64,000 nt of DNA, taken from assembly GCF_000208385.1 (NCBI RefSeq), contig NC_015436.1:2046001-2110000 (forward strand), given 5' to 3'. Origin of the DNA: Parasphaerochaeta coccoides DSM 17374 (GTDB lineage Bacteria > Spirochaetota > Spirochaetia > Sphaerochaetales > Sphaerochaetaceae). The notes under the pieces are model-generated. The model worked only from the letters and a program-made list of their open reading frames with translations, did no database searches and was not told where the DNA came from. Position 1 is the stretch's first letter; the number at the start of each line of letters is the position of its first letter. Positions 8,245 through 17,959 of this stretch are shown in pieces. A program made the position numbers and the translations under genes.

Positions 8245-10163
8245 ATGACTTCACCGCATCAGCAGAAACCTCATCATCAGAAACCTTGACACGGAGCGAC
8301 CTGCTCAGATCCCATGCGCCCCGTCTCTCCCCTATACCGGGACACTATCGCCCGTTTCCCGCCGCATGTGACAGGAAGGCATGGGAAAGCCTTCCCTCCT
8401 GCCTTTCAGAAGCCCTTGTCTCCCAGGCCCTCACTCTTGGGAAACCCTATTGGCCGCCTCTGCCACCATCCCTGTACAGGGATTTCTCCCTGACCGGCAA
8501 CCGTGTCCGGTTCCAGACGCCCTATTTTGAACGGAGAAGGAACCTGTCTTCCCTCATCCTGGCCGAATGCGTCCTGCATGACGGTACGTTCATGCAGGAC
8601 ATCATGGATGGAATCAATGCAATCTGCGCGGAAACAGCGTGGCAGCTACCGGCTCACAACAACTATGTACGCGATTCTCCCCCATTGCCTGCCCCAGATC
8701 CTCAACGTCCTGTGCTGGATTTGTTTGCCTGCGAGACTGGAGCCATCCTTGCCCTGTGCTGCCATCTCCTGGGGTCAGAGCTTGATGGAGCGAATCCGTC
8801 CATCGTTTCCCATGTATGGGATAAAATCAATGAACGCATCATCCGTCCTTATCTGGGAACACATTTTTGGTGGATGGGTTCACCGGATACGCAGGAATCA
8901 CTGAACAACTGGACGCCATGGTGTACCCAGAACGTACTCATTGCCGCCTGCATCTTCTCTGTCAGGTTCCCCAAAAAGGAAACCTTGCGGGAAATCATGG
9001 GAAAGGCGTTGTCCAGCCTGGATTACTTCGTTGCCAGTTACGGCGAGGACGGCTGTTGCAGTGAAGGCGCACAGTACTATCGGCATGCGGGCATCTGCCT
9101 GTTTTCATCTCTGGATATCATGTGCCAGGCAAGCGAATCGGATGGAAACGCCTTCTGGTCACTGCCAAAACTGCGCAACATGGCTCTGTACATCAGGAAT
9201 GTCCACGCTTCCGAACCGTGGTACATCAACTTTGCCGACTGTTCAGCAACCCCTGGCCCTTGCGGAGCGCGGGAATTCCTCGTTGCTGAAAAAATCGGAG
9301 ATGAAAATCTTGCCCGTGTTGCCGCTCATGAGCGCGTGGCTCTCCCTCCCGCCCCGCCATGGGATGAGAACAATATCTTCAACAGGCTCCAAGACATTTT
9401 CACGTATGAGAGAATGTTGGACGTTGCCGCGCGTACTCCCGCCAATGAAGCCGCCCCTCCTGACATCTATTATCCAAGCAACGGACTTTTCATTGCCAGG
9501 GACAGCAGGTTCTGCGTGGGCGTAAAGGCTGGCGACAATGATGACAGCCATAATCACAATGATGTAGGAAGCGTCACTGTCTATGCGGCCGGTTGTCCTC
9601 TGTTGATTGACCTGGGTGTCGAAACCTATACACGCAAGACATTTTCTCCTGAACGCTATGAGATATGGACCATGCAGAGCGCATGGCATAACCTCCCTAC
9701 CTTCGGAAACTGGATGCAGCATGATGGTTCTGAATACAAGGCACTTGATGTTTCCGTATGTCTGGAGAAGCACTCCGCATCAATTTCCATGGATATTGCA
9801 GGAGCGTATCCGCCTGAAGCCCGCATAGGAAGCTATCGGCGCACCGTACGGTTGGATAAAGAAAAAAGCCTGGTTATCACGGACTCTCATTCAGGCGCGA
9901 TACCGCCAACGCTCTCTCTCCTGTTTGCCGAAGAACCTGTGATATCAGAGACAACCATCACCGTGGCGGGACATACGCTCTACCTGAAAGGGACTTCCGG
10001 CAAAGGAACACCCTGCTCCTGCCAAAGCGAAAGGGTTCCTGTCACCGATGACCGTCTTGCTCCGGCATGGGGAACGGCTGTCTGGCGCGTCCTGGTAAAA
10101 TTCACAGATACACTTGAAATACACATCCCATGGGAAACTCCAGGGGAAAGAGGCGCGTTATGA
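8241..10163 (+). CDS. Heparinase II/III-family polysaccharide lyase
   Basis: A 640-residue protein with the two-part build of heparinase II/III lyases: an N-terminal alpha/alpha toroid (roughly 1-390) and a C-terminal beta-sandwich domain. The conserved segment DDSHNHNDVGSVTVYAAGCPLLID followed by ETYTRKTFSPERYEIWTMQSAWHN carries the His and Tyr residues typical of the family's catalytic interface. No signal peptide is present, so it probably acts in the cytoplasm on imported oligouronides, giving the unsaturated ends that the GH88 enzyme removes. It overlaps the regulator and the following gene by four bases each (ATGA), showing translational coupling. The exact polysaccharide-lyase family cannot be told by eye. 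Confidence 0.85.
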   Translation: MNDFTASAETSSSETLTRSDLLRSHAPRLSPIPGHYRPFPAACDRKAWESLPSCLSEALVSQALTLGKPYWPPLPPSLYRDFSLTGNRVRFQTPYFERRRNLSSLILAECVLHDGTFMQDIMDGINAICAETAWQLPAHNNYVRDSPPLPAPDPQRPVLDLFACETGAILALCCHLLGSELDGANPSIVSHVWDKINERIIRPYLGTHFWWMGSPDTQESLNNWTPWCTQNVLIAACIFSVRFPKKETLREIMGKALSSLDYFVASYGEDGCCSEGAQYYRHAGICLFSSLDIMCQASESDGNAFWSLPKLRNMALYIRNVHASEPWYINFADCSATPGPCGAREFLVAEKIGDENLARVAAHERVALPPAPPWDENNIFNRLQDIFTYERMLDVAARTPANEAAPPDIYYPSNGLFIARDSRFCVGVKAGDNDDSHNHNDVGSVTVYAAGCPLLIDLGVETYTRKTFSPERYEIWTMQSAWHNLPTFGNWMQHDGSEYKALDVSVCLEKHSASISMDIAGAYPPEARIGSYRRTVRLDKEKSLVITDSHSGAIPPTLSLLFAEEPVISETTITVAGHTLYLKGTSGKGTPCSCQSERVPVTDDRLAPAWGTAVWRVLVKFTDTLEIHIPWETPGERGAL

Positions 10164-10981
10164 TTACACTGAGCATTGCAAGAAAGGACTCCGTCATTGC
10201 ATCACGCACGGGAAAGGAAGAAAGCATCCTTGTCCATGAAGGGAAGTATCAGGAAGGTGATTCCATAATCCTGGAAACTGATGAAGCTCCCTGCCATCTT
10301 GTCATACGGCTTGAAGCCACACTGTCGCCTGCGCTTGTCTTTATGAAGGAAAAGTCCTTCTCCCTCCCTATCCCTGTCGGAGAAAAACATATTTCCTATG
10401 ATCCCCTCTCTTTTCAGGGCAATGTCCATCTGGTGAGCGCACGCAAGGCTTCAAAGCAGGAAATCACGGCATGGCGCAATCTGGCACTCAATCCGTATGA
10501 CCATCACGGCAACTCGGCTCTGTTCCCCCATGCATCGGCGAATGTGGAGACACGGGGAGAATCTGTGTTCGCCGCACGCAATGCCATAGATGGATACGCA
10601 GCGGCTGATGGTCATGGCAAATGGCCTTATACAAGTTGGGGAATCAACAGGGATCCCATGGCTTCCCTCCGGATTGAATTTGGGCAGGATGTGGAGATTG
10701 ATGAGATTGTCCTGTACTTGCGAGCGGATTTTCCTCATGACGGATGGTGGAAGAAGGCTACGGCGCATTTTAGCGATGGCTCATCGCTTGAGCTGAACCT
10801 GAAAAAGCCAAAGGGAGCGCAACGTTTCTCCCTGGAAAAGAAAATCACGTCCTTCATTGTCCTTGATTCCCTTGTCAAGGCCGCCGGGCCTTCGCCATTC
10901 CCTGCCTTGGCGCAGATAGAAGCATGGGGAACTGCGTGTCCTTGCCCGCCTCCTTGTCCCTGTGGTCGGGGGATGGTATAG
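10160..10981 (+). CDS. Hypothetical protein with a discoidin-like C-terminal region
   Basis: A 273-residue protein I cannot assign to a named family. The stretch around residues 120-260 (AARNAIDGY, WPYTSWGINRDPMASLRIEFGQDVEIDEIVLYLR, SDGSSLELNLKK) resembles F5/8 type C (discoidin) carbohydrate-binding folds, with a preceding beta-rich region. There is no signal peptide. Its ATG overlaps the lyase stop (ATGA), with GGGGAAAGAGG upstream, so it is the last gene of the sensor-regulator-lyase operon. A role in binding or modifying the same oligosaccharide is an inference from position. Confidence 0.7.
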   Translation: MITLSIARKDSVIASRTGKEESILVHEGKYQEGDSIILETDEAPCHLVIRLEATLSPALVFMKEKSFSLPIPVGEKHISYDPLSFQGNVHLVSARKASKQEITAWRNLALNPYDHHGNSALFPHASANVETRGESVFAARNAIDGYAAADGHGKWPYTSWGINRDPMASLRIEFGQDVEIDEIVLYLRADFPHDGWWKKATAHFSDGSSLELNLKKPKGAQRFSLEKKITSFIVLDSLVKAAGPSPFPALAQIEAWGTACPCPPPCPCGRGMV

Positions 10982-11028
10982 TCATCCTGTCCCGGACATC
11001 GTCCGCAAGAACACCCTATGGAGGAACG

Positions 11029-12324
11029 ATGGCTCCAGTTGACATTCTCGATGCCCGTGAGCAGCGGGCGGCTTTCCAGCAAGAACTCCTTGCCCAGAAC
11101 AGCGGTGCGGTACTTGTCTGCATCAAGGCCAACTATCCCGGCCCGGACAAGCACACTCCCCATACCAGTTTCACCGTCCATCTCCTTGCCAGGGAAATTG
11201 AAGATTCCATTCCTGTCATCGGTCGATGGGAAACCGATACCTGCGAAGGAACGGCCGTGTACTTCATTTCAGCAGGAGCCGCGGTCCCGATAAAGGATGC
11301 CATGATGCGCCTGGAAAATAACCATCCGCTGGGCAGGCTTATTGACATAGACGTGCTTTCGTCACGGGGAGCAGTCTCCCGCCGTGATATGGGCTACCCC
11401 GAACGTACATGCTTCATCTGTAACGAACCGGCGCGTATCTGCGCACGGATGCGCAGGCATCCGGTGGAGACCATACAGAAGTATTACCGTGATACCGTGG
11501 AAGACTGGTGCGCGCGCGACGCGACAAGGAGCGTATTGTTCGCCTTGGTCGCCGAAGCTGCATGCCGACCCAAGTTTGGACTTGTGACGCCGTTCTCTCA
11601 AGGTCGTCACCGTGATATGGATTATCCCCTGCTGGTACGCAGCGCCTTTGCCATAGCTCCCCTCATTACCGAAGCCACAGCTATGATTGATGCCTTAAGG
11701 AAACCGGAAGATGTGTTTCACGACCTTCGTCACGCAGGCGTGGGAATTGAAAGGAAGATGCTGGAGGTGACGGGAGGGGTGAATACACACAGGGGCGCGG
11801 TGTTCACCTTCCTTCTTGTCCTGATGGCAATGAGGCTTGACCATGCCGTACCCTTGTCCGAACGGATAAGGATGCTGGCCGCTCCTGTCGCGGAGGATTT
11901 CCAGGCGATAGAGAAGAAAGCCGCGCAGGGAACTCCCCTCAGCCATGGGGAACAGGTGTACATGCAGTACGGAGAAGGCGGGATACGCGCCCTTGCCCTG
12001 GCCGGATTCCCACGGGTGTTCAATGACTACCTTCCCTTCTTTCTTGTTCAGGAAGATGAGCCGAACACTGCCCTGGCGCGGACATTACTTCACATCATGG
12101 CTACCTGTGACGACACAACGGTTCTTTACAGGAACGGTATTGATGCTCTGCGGGAAGTCCAGCGCGGCGCAGCCGACGTACTCGCGGGAAAGAAAGAGAT
12201 GATGCTTTTCAACGATGAATGCATCAGGAGGGGAATCAGCGCGGGGGGCTGTGCTGACCTGCTCGCTCTCGTGGTATTCCTCACCGTCCATGGCAAGAAG
12301 GGACATGACGCGGGGACAGTCTGA
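11029..12324 (+). CDS. citXG: Fused CitX-CitG: citrate lyase holo-ACP synthase and prosthetic-group precursor synthase
   Basis: A 431-residue fusion. The N-terminal part (about 1-175) is CitX, which attaches the phosphoribosyl-dephospho-CoA group to the acyl carrier CitD; LDAREQRAAFQQELL and the TCFICNEPARICARMRRH motif are typical. The C-terminal part (about 180-431) is CitG, which makes triphosphoribosyl-dephospho-CoA; GLVTPFSQGRHRDMDYPLL and LEVTGGVNTHRGAVFTF match. The start is the ATG at 11029 with TATGGAGGAACG before it. It is convergent with citC and lies 48 bases after the lyase operon, so it may be read through from there or have its own promoter. The same fusion is known in some other bacteria. 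Confidence 0.9.
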   Translation: MAPVDILDAREQRAAFQQELLAQNSGAVLVCIKANYPGPDKHTPHTSFTVHLLAREIEDSIPVIGRWETDTCEGTAVYFISAGAAVPIKDAMMRLENNHPLGRLIDIDVLSSRGAVSRRDMGYPERTCFICNEPARICARMRRHPVETIQKYYRDTVEDWCARDATRSVLFALVAEAACRPKFGLVTPFSQGRHRDMDYPLLVRSAFAIAPLITEATAMIDALRKPEDVFHDLRHAGVGIERKMLEVTGGVNTHRGAVFTFLLVLMAMRLDHAVPLSERIRMLAAPVAEDFQAIEKKAAQGTPLSHGEQVYMQYGEGGIRALALAGFPRVFNDYLPFFLVQEDEPNTALARTLLHIMATCDDTTVLYRNGIDALREVQRGAADVLAGKKEMMLFNDECIRRGISAGGCADLLALVVFLTVHGKKGHDAGTV

Positions 12325-12349
12325 CCGTCCCTTTCAAACCGTACCCCCC

Positions 12350-13366
12350 TCACGCCTGTTGGCGTAGCTTTTCAATTGTTTTCTGTCCGGCGTCGGTCAA
12401 GAAGAAAGCATATGTCGTCTCCGGGACGTAGGCGCGGACTGCATCCATCTCTCCGTCTTTCAGCATTCGGCGGACTTTCGTGGCACTGATGATGTCCCCG
12501 CTGGCGGCGATGCGTTCCAGCACGACAAGCCGAGGCATTCCAGCGAACTCTTTTTCCATCTCATGGTTGTAGATGTTCGTCGCACGGCTGTAGGGCTCAT
12601 CCCCCACATAGCGGACGCCTATGCCAAGCGCGGGGGCTATGTGCCACTTGAAAAGCCGTGCGTCCAGCCGTGCCTGAATCTCGGTGACATCATCGTCCTC
12701 TTTCAGAAAATAGGACGGGAATGTAGAGGATGACACCATGTAGCTCCCCGTCCCGTGTACATGCACATTGGGCAGATGAGCCGTACCCGCCTTGACCAAG
12801 GTCAAGCGATCCGCAGCTGAGAACACGGACATTTCCTCACTGAGTACGAAGACGTGGAGTACATCATTTTCCTCGCTGGCGTGTCTGACAAGGTACTGAT
12901 GCCCTTTGGTGAAGGGATTGGCGTTCATCACGATGGCCGCGACTTTGCCGCCTTCCTTCTTTTCCTTTGCAAGACGGGCAATGAAACCTTGGAAACCCGA
13001 CACCGCCTTTTCCATGAAGTAGAGCCTGTCATCGACATGTTCGATCAGACGGAATCCAAGATGCTCGAACGAAGGGACAGCCTCATGCTTGGTATAGACG
13101 CATACGGACTGATACCCGCGATGGAACACCTCCGCCATAAGCTCCGAGACAAGCTGGCTGAACACGTTCCCGCCACGGCGTGAGGAATCAACGGCGACAC
13201 ATTTCAGGACATTGTGGAACAGGGAACCAGTCGCAATGAGGACGCCGTCTTCATAGATGCCGTAGGCAGCGTCTATGTTGTTCTCCACACGTATGCCTTC
13301 CCGCTCGACCAAGCCTTTCCATTCCGCCCGGTCGCGGGAGCTGTCCTCAATCCACAATCTGTTCAT
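12350..13366 (-). CDS. citC: Citrate lyase ligase CitC
   Basis: A 338-residue [citrate (pro-3S)-lyase] ligase, which acetylates the thiol of the citrate lyase prosthetic group using acetate and ATP. The N-terminal 125 residues look like a GNAT acetyltransferase-type domain (CVAVDSSRRGGNVFSQLV), followed by a nucleotidylyl-transferase domain with NANPFTKGHQYLV and a C-terminal SATKVRRML motif. I chose MNRLWIEDSS at 13366, with AAGGAG seven bases upstream. It is separated from citDEF by the AbrB-type gene and the transporter, an unusual order because citC usually leads the operon. Confidence 0.93.
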   Translation of the reverse strand: MNRLWIEDSSRDRAEWKGLVEREGIRVENNIDAAYGIYEDGVLIATGSLFHNVLKCVAVDSSRRGGNVFSQLVSELMAEVFHRGYQSVCVYTKHEAVPSFEHLGFRLIEHVDDRLYFMEKAVSGFQGFIARLAKEKKEGGKVAAIVMNANPFTKGHQYLVRHASEENDVLHVFVLSEEMSVFSAADRLTLVKAGTAHLPNVHVHGTGSYMVSSSTFPSYFLKEDDDVTEIQARLDARLFKWHIAPALGIGVRYVGDEPYSRATNIYNHEMEKEFAGMPRLVVLERIAASGDIISATKVRRMLKDGEMDAVRAYVPETTYAFFLTDAGQKTIEKLRQQA

Positions 13367-13488
13367 CCCGCCGCTCCTTTCCTGGCAATATCCATGCCCT
13401 ATACCTCTATGATATGCAAACAGCGGGTACATCGGCAAGCCGTCCCTTACTGTCCCTACCATTCCACACGTATGTCCTATCCCCCATT

Positions 13489-14637
13489 TCAGGAGAAGAA
13501 TGGCAAGAAAGCCTCGACAGCAAGAGGGACAAGAGCGACGACCGCGACAAGACGAATCATATGCATGAGCACGACCTGCCCCTGGTCGGCTCCGGGAGCT
13601 ATGTCGCTGACAATGAGGGCAATGTCGCTGGCTCCCCCCGGCGCCGTTGCGAACAGCGCAGTCTCCATGTCCATGCCGGAGATGCGGGGAATCACGCTGG
13701 ACACCAGCCAGTTGCACGCAAAATATACCGCCAGGACAATCACCAGCGGAACCACAAGGGAGGGTACTCCCCGGATGAAATCCCATGTGACACCGGAGCC
13801 GATGAGGGCTCCTGATAATCCCTGAGCAATCCGTTTGGCAAATTCAGGGACACGGGCATGGCGGGTGATGATTCCGTATGCAGCCGTGAACAACATGGCG
13901 AAGCTCAAGGCTCCTGCCGGAATGCCGGACATCTTGCCCAGAACGCCGCCAGCGACGGCCGCAAGAAGGGTCAGCATAATGTCAATGCCAGTGCCGCCAT
14001 GACCACCAGCCCGGCTGCCAGCCGAGCTATTCGCCGTGCCATCAGTCGGGCAAGACGCACGGTTCATTCCTTCGGCACTAACCGCCGGGATGGCCGCCGA
14101 CGCGTTTGCGGCAGGCATCACTTCTCCTGCGGACTTGAGCGTAGCAGGAACCCTGCGCAAGCGGAACCGGGCTATTTGAGGCAGGAGCGTCAGGACGCAA
14201 ATCAGACGAGAAGTCTGGAAAAGCGCAACAACCGATATGTCCGCATGGAAATCAGAACTCATCAGCGTGATGTCGGCGACCCCTCCCGGAACGGATGACA
14301 GTAACGCCGTAGTCAACGACAGACCGAAGAACTTGTGCAGGATGAAACCGCTGATGGTCATGCACACGAGCATCAGGACGACAGAGACAAGCGCGGGAAC
14401 CGCTATCTTGCCAGCACGGGAAACTTCCCTGCGTGTGATGTTCTTGCCAATGTACGCTCCTGCGATGACCTGGGCAATGATCTTCCAGTCCGAGGGATAC
14501 GCGGCCTTCCCCGTGGAAAGACCAAATATGGATACCGCCAGCAACGATCCGAACATCCATGGATTCGGCATGCGGATTTTCTTCCCCACGAAGCCTCCGA
14601 GAAACGCAACTGCGATAGTCACAGCGACCTGAACCAT
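13489..14637 (-). CDS. AbrB-type integral membrane protein (COG3180 family)
   Basis: A 382-residue polytopic membrane protein made of two related halves, each with glycine-rich helices (AFLGGFVGKKIRMPNPWMFGSLLA and GGVLGKMSGIPAGALSFAMLF; GGVADITLMS and GGASDIALIVS). This is the family often mislabelled ammonia monooxygenase or AbrB regulator; its transport substrate is not established. The repeated 'PGGxxDI' motif marks each half. It sits between the citrate transporter and citC in the same direction, suggesting a second organic-anion or cofactor permease for the pathway, but a strong terminator separates it from the transporter gene. Confidence 0.8.
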   Translation of the reverse strand: MVQVAVTIAVAFLGGFVGKKIRMPNPWMFGSLLAVSIFGLSTGKAAYPSDWKIIAQVIAGAYIGKNITRREVSRAGKIAVPALVSVVLMLVCMTISGFILHKFFGLSLTTALLSSVPGGVADITLMSSDFHADISVVALFQTSRLICVLTLLPQIARFRLRRVPATLKSAGEVMPAANASAAIPAVSAEGMNRASCPTDGTANSSAGSRAGGHGGTGIDIMLTLLAAVAGGVLGKMSGIPAGALSFAMLFTAAYGIITRHARVPEFAKRIAQGLSGALIGSGVTWDFIRGVPSLVVPLVIVLAVYFACNWLVSSVIPRISGMDMETALFATAPGGASDIALIVSDIAPGADQGQVVLMHMIRLVAVVALVPLAVEAFLPFFS

Positions 14638-14751
14638 GATGCTCGACTCCTTTTCGACACGTGTGATACGCCAACGTCAGTATAAAAGAAACTCTCGCTT
14701 CATAAAAGAACCCAAAGCGGGAACAGGCAGCCCCTTACAGGAACTCCGCAA

Positions 14752-14798
14752 GAAAAAAAGAAATGCGGACAACGTTACCGGCATTGTCCGCATTTCTT
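14752..14798 (-). terminator. Rho-independent terminator after the citrate transporter gene
   Basis: AAGAAATGCGGACAA and TTGTCCGCATTTCTT form a perfect 15-bp stem with an 11-base loop, followed on the minus strand by a run of Ts. It lies 20 bases after the transporter stop and would end the citDEF-transporter transcript, making the AbrB gene and citC a separate unit. Confidence 0.9.
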
Positions 14799-14817
14799 CA
14801 AGTTCAGGCTGTCAGCT

Positions 14818-16197
14818 TCAGATTATCAGTGGCACGATGCCCGTGATGGCAGCAACACCGACAAAACTGATGAAGATACCAATGGCCCACTTTCCGGCTT
14901 CCTTCTGCCATGCGCCCATCTCCACCTCGGTCAGGTTGATCAACAGATAGATGAAGGCTACCAGAGGACTCAGCAAGTGGAACGCCTGACCAAGCAAGGA
15001 AGCAACACCAAGCGACATTTCGCTGAAACCGTAGAGTTTTCCGGTCTCCGCAAAGACAGGCAGAACGCCATAGTAGAACGCATCGTTCGACAGGAAGAAA
15101 GTACCAGGAGCCGACAACACCGCGACAACAAGACCCCATGCGCGGCCAAGGCTCTGGGGAATGATGGCGACAAGGCTGTTCGCCAGTGCGGTGGACATGC
15201 CTGTGCTGGTAAACAGACCGGAGAAAATGCCTGCCGCAAAGACAAGGATGACAACCTGCAACGCATCGCCTGCGTTATCCTGGATACGCGCCTTCTGATC
15301 CTTCTGCTTAGGATAGTTGACCATCAGGGCAACAACCGTACCGGCAAGGAAGAGGAATACTGACGGGAACGTACCGGCCATCAGCATGGCGACCAACGCA
15401 ATGGTCAGGATAAGATTGAACCAGAACAGCTTAGGTCTTTTCAAAGCTTCTTCTTCAGGGGACGCGGAAGCCGTCAGCTCATTGAGCTCGGCCTGAGTGA
15501 ACGTCCTGACCCCGATGCGAGCGCTTTCACGACGACCAAGGACATAACAGACGCCCATCATGTAGAGGAATGCAACGACCATGCCGGGAGCCAGAGCCCG
15601 CAGGATTTCGGCATCCTTGCCGTTAAGTGACGGAAGGACGGAAATGACGCGTGCCGTAGGCCCGCCCCAGGGCAACAGGTTCATGATGGTGTTCATCAAA
15701 ACCGTGATTACCGCAAGGTTCATCAGCTTCATGTTCATCTTCTTGTAAAGCGGAAGGAAAGCAGTACATACGATGAGTGTCGTCGTCGTTCCATCACCAT
15801 TGAGGGAGACAGCTGCCGCAACAATACCGGTCGCAATCAGGATGCGCTTCGGATCGCCCTTGGCGAACTGAATCATCCTGCGGGTAATCGGGTCAAACAT
15901 ACCGGTGTTCAGCATGATTGAGAAGTACATGATTGCGAACAGCAACATGATACCGGTCGTCGAAGTCTTCTTGACACCTTCAACGGTGAATTCACCCAAG
16001 ACCCGAATCTGGTGCCAGAGCGTCGGATCGGCGATCTTGTACACCTTGGCTGCCTGCTCGGCATAAAGACCGAAGAACGATCCTACCAGAGCAAACAGGA
16101 ACGGCACGACTATAAGCGCCGTAAACGGAGACAACTTCTTGGTAATGATGAGCGCCATGAAGGTGGCGATCATTGCCCAGGCAAGTAATGTCATCAT
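14818..16197 (-). CDS. Citrate transporter, CitMHS family
   Basis: A 459-residue transporter of the CitMHS family (divalent metal-citrate/H+ symporters), with about 12 membrane segments. Diagnostic stretches are IMLNTGMFDPITRRMIQFAKGDPKRI, LNGDGTTTTLIVCTAFLPLY and NLLPWGGPTARVISVLPSL. The frame is open to 16242, but GGGAGG six bases before the ATG at 16197 fixes the start. It lies 211 bases after citF in the same direction and is the expected uptake route for the citrate lyase pathway. Confidence 0.9.
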   Translation of the reverse strand: MMTLLAWAMIATFMALIITKKLSPFTALIVVPFLFALVGSFFGLYAEQAAKVYKIADPTLWHQIRVLGEFTVEGVKKTSTTGIMLLFAIMYFSIMLNTGMFDPITRRMIQFAKGDPKRILIATGIVAAAVSLNGDGTTTTLIVCTAFLPLYKKMNMKLMNLAVITVLMNTIMNLLPWGGPTARVISVLPSLNGKDAEILRALAPGMVVAFLYMMGVCYVLGRRESARIGVRTFTQAELNELTASASPEEEALKRPKLFWFNLILTIALVAMLMAGTFPSVFLFLAGTVVALMVNYPKQKDQKARIQDNAGDALQVVILVFAAGIFSGLFTSTGMSTALANSLVAIIPQSLGRAWGLVVAVLSAPGTFFLSNDAFYYGVLPVFAETGKLYGFSEMSLGVASLLGQAFHLLSPLVAFIYLLINLTEVEMGAWQKEAGKWAIGIFISFVGVAAITGIVPLII

Positions 16198-16408
16198 AAA
16201 GAACCTCCCATACCTACTATAACAAGTGGTGATGTGCGTCATGCGTGCCGGAACACGCGAAAAACAGAAATTAAAAACAACGGAACTCCGCGTCCATCCT
16301 GCCCGCAGGCAGGAGAAAGATCCCCGGATTCCCTGCCGACGCCCGATAACAGGAAAACCGGAAACTTTCGCTAATGTTCCGCGACCTCACCGGAGGGAGG
16401 CTCAAGCC

Positions 16409-17959
16409 TCAGCCCAAATCGGCAGGTTTGCGTATGACATCAATGATGGTTCCGTCGCGGTATTCGACGAGCGCCACTATTTTGTCCTCAAATTTGATGT
16501 CCGCGGGAGTACCCACAAGTTTGTAAGCCTCGTCGCGCAGCTCCTCAATCGTCTTGAGCGGTACGCCGCTGTCAGCCAGGCACGCAATCAAGTCCGCGCG
16601 CGCTGGATTGACCGCAACGCCATATTCCGTCACGACGATATCGACGCTCTCACCGGGAGTTGTGACCGATGTCACCCGGTCACGGATGCTCGGAATGCGG
16701 CTCCGCACAAGTGGTGTGGCGATAATTGTGCATTTTGCGCCAGCCGCCGTGTCCACATGCCCGCCAGGAGCCCCCTGGATAAGGCCATCGGAACCCTGGA
16801 CGACATTGACGTTGTAATCAACATCCACTTCCAACGCTCCAAGGATGACGAAATCCAGGTAGTTGACGAACGCGCCCTTGTTCAGCGGGTTGGCATACTC
16901 GGATGTCGAAATCTCGACATGTCCGGGCGTCTTGCCGATTGATTCTACGGAAGCGATATCAAAGTCCTGCGTGTCAACAATCTTCCTGATGAAGCCGTCC
17001 TTCAAAAGCTGAACCATCGGCTCGACAATGCCTCCACAGGCAAATCCCATCTGGATACCCTGCTTCTCCATGTACGGACGGAGGAAACGGGTCACTGCAA
17101 GGCTTGCGCCACCGGCTCCCGTCTGAAAGGAAAATCCGTCCTTGAAATAAGGAGTAGCCACCATGCACTTCGTTGCATATTCGGCAATCATCAGTTCACG
17201 GGGATTTTCCGTCATGCGGAGTACCGCGGAAGCAATCTTTTTGGGATTGCCAATCTGGTCAACGACAACGACATAATCGACATCGATGCCCTGGATGCCC
17301 GCAGGCAGGTTCGGAGTCGGCACAAGCATGTCGGTGACGACCACTACCTTGTCGGCGTACCGGGCATCAACGACGGCATACGAAAGAACTCCGCAATCGG
17401 ACTTGCCGCCGGTTCCCCTGGAGTTGCCGAGTTCGTCGCTCGTCGGAGCGCCGATGAACGCAATGTCAATGTGGATGTCGCCGGTCTCAATAGCCCGCAC
17501 ACGTCCGCCATGGGTTCTGATCATCGCCGGTCTGGGCAGTTTCCCTTCGGATATGGCACGGCCTATCTCAGCACGGACGCCGCTGGTGGAAATGCCAGTG
17601 ATGGTTCCATCCTCAATCATCGGGACAAAGCTTTTCTGAGCAGCGCCAAGGCTTGAAGCACAGATGTAGATGTCCTTGAATCCTAGTTCATGGATTACTT
17701 CCATGACCATGCTGGCAACATAGTCCCCCTCACGGAAATGGTGATGGAATGACACGGTCATGCCATCTTTCAAACCGCACTTGAGGATAGCATCCTTCAA
17801 GGAATCAACAACCTTGCTGCCACGGGGTTGCACGTAACCTTTCACCTTCGGGGCAGCTTTCTTGTATTCGTATCCATCACGGTAATATTGTCCCTGGAAT
17901 ACTTCCAGGCCATCCTTGAGGAGTTCATCCGGGATGTCGCGTCCTGCTTTGTTGATCAT
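16409..17959 (-). CDS. citF: Citrate lyase alpha subunit (citrate:acetyl-ACP transferase)
   Basis: A 516-residue CitF, the transferase subunit that swaps acetyl for citryl on the acyl carrier. It shows the CoA-transferase-type GGKSDCGVLSY, FQTGAGGASLAVTRFL and IPSIRDRVTSVTTPGESVDIVVTEYG motifs, and its length is normal for the family. GGGAGG precedes the ATG, which overlaps the citE stop by four bases. It is the third gene of citDEF. Confidence 0.96.
   Translation of the reverse strand: MINKAGRDIPDELLKDGLEVFQGQYYRDGYEYKKAAPKVKGYVQPRGSKVVDSLKDAILKCGLKDGMTVSFHHHFREGDYVASMVMEVIHELGFKDIYICASSLGAAQKSFVPMIEDGTITGISTSGVRAEIGRAISEGKLPRPAMIRTHGGRVRAIETGDIHIDIAFIGAPTSDELGNSRGTGGKSDCGVLSYAVVDARYADKVVVVTDMLVPTPNLPAGIQGIDVDYVVVVDQIGNPKKIASAVLRMTENPRELMIAEYATKCMVATPYFKDGFSFQTGAGGASLAVTRFLRPYMEKQGIQMGFACGGIVEPMVQLLKDGFIRKIVDTQDFDIASVESIGKTPGHVEISTSEYANPLNKGAFVNYLDFVILGALEVDVDYNVNVVQGSDGLIQGAPGGHVDTAAGAKCTIIATPLVRSRIPSIRDRVTSVTTPGESVDIVVTEYGVAVNPARADLIACLADSGVPLKTIEELRDEAYKLVGTPADIKFEDKIVALVEYRDGTIIDVIRKPADLG

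Noticed and set aside
13489-14637. Naming the membrane protein an AbrB transcription regulator or ammonia monooxygenase
   Set aside because: It is a polytopic membrane protein with two halves. Those names are legacy annotation errors for this family.
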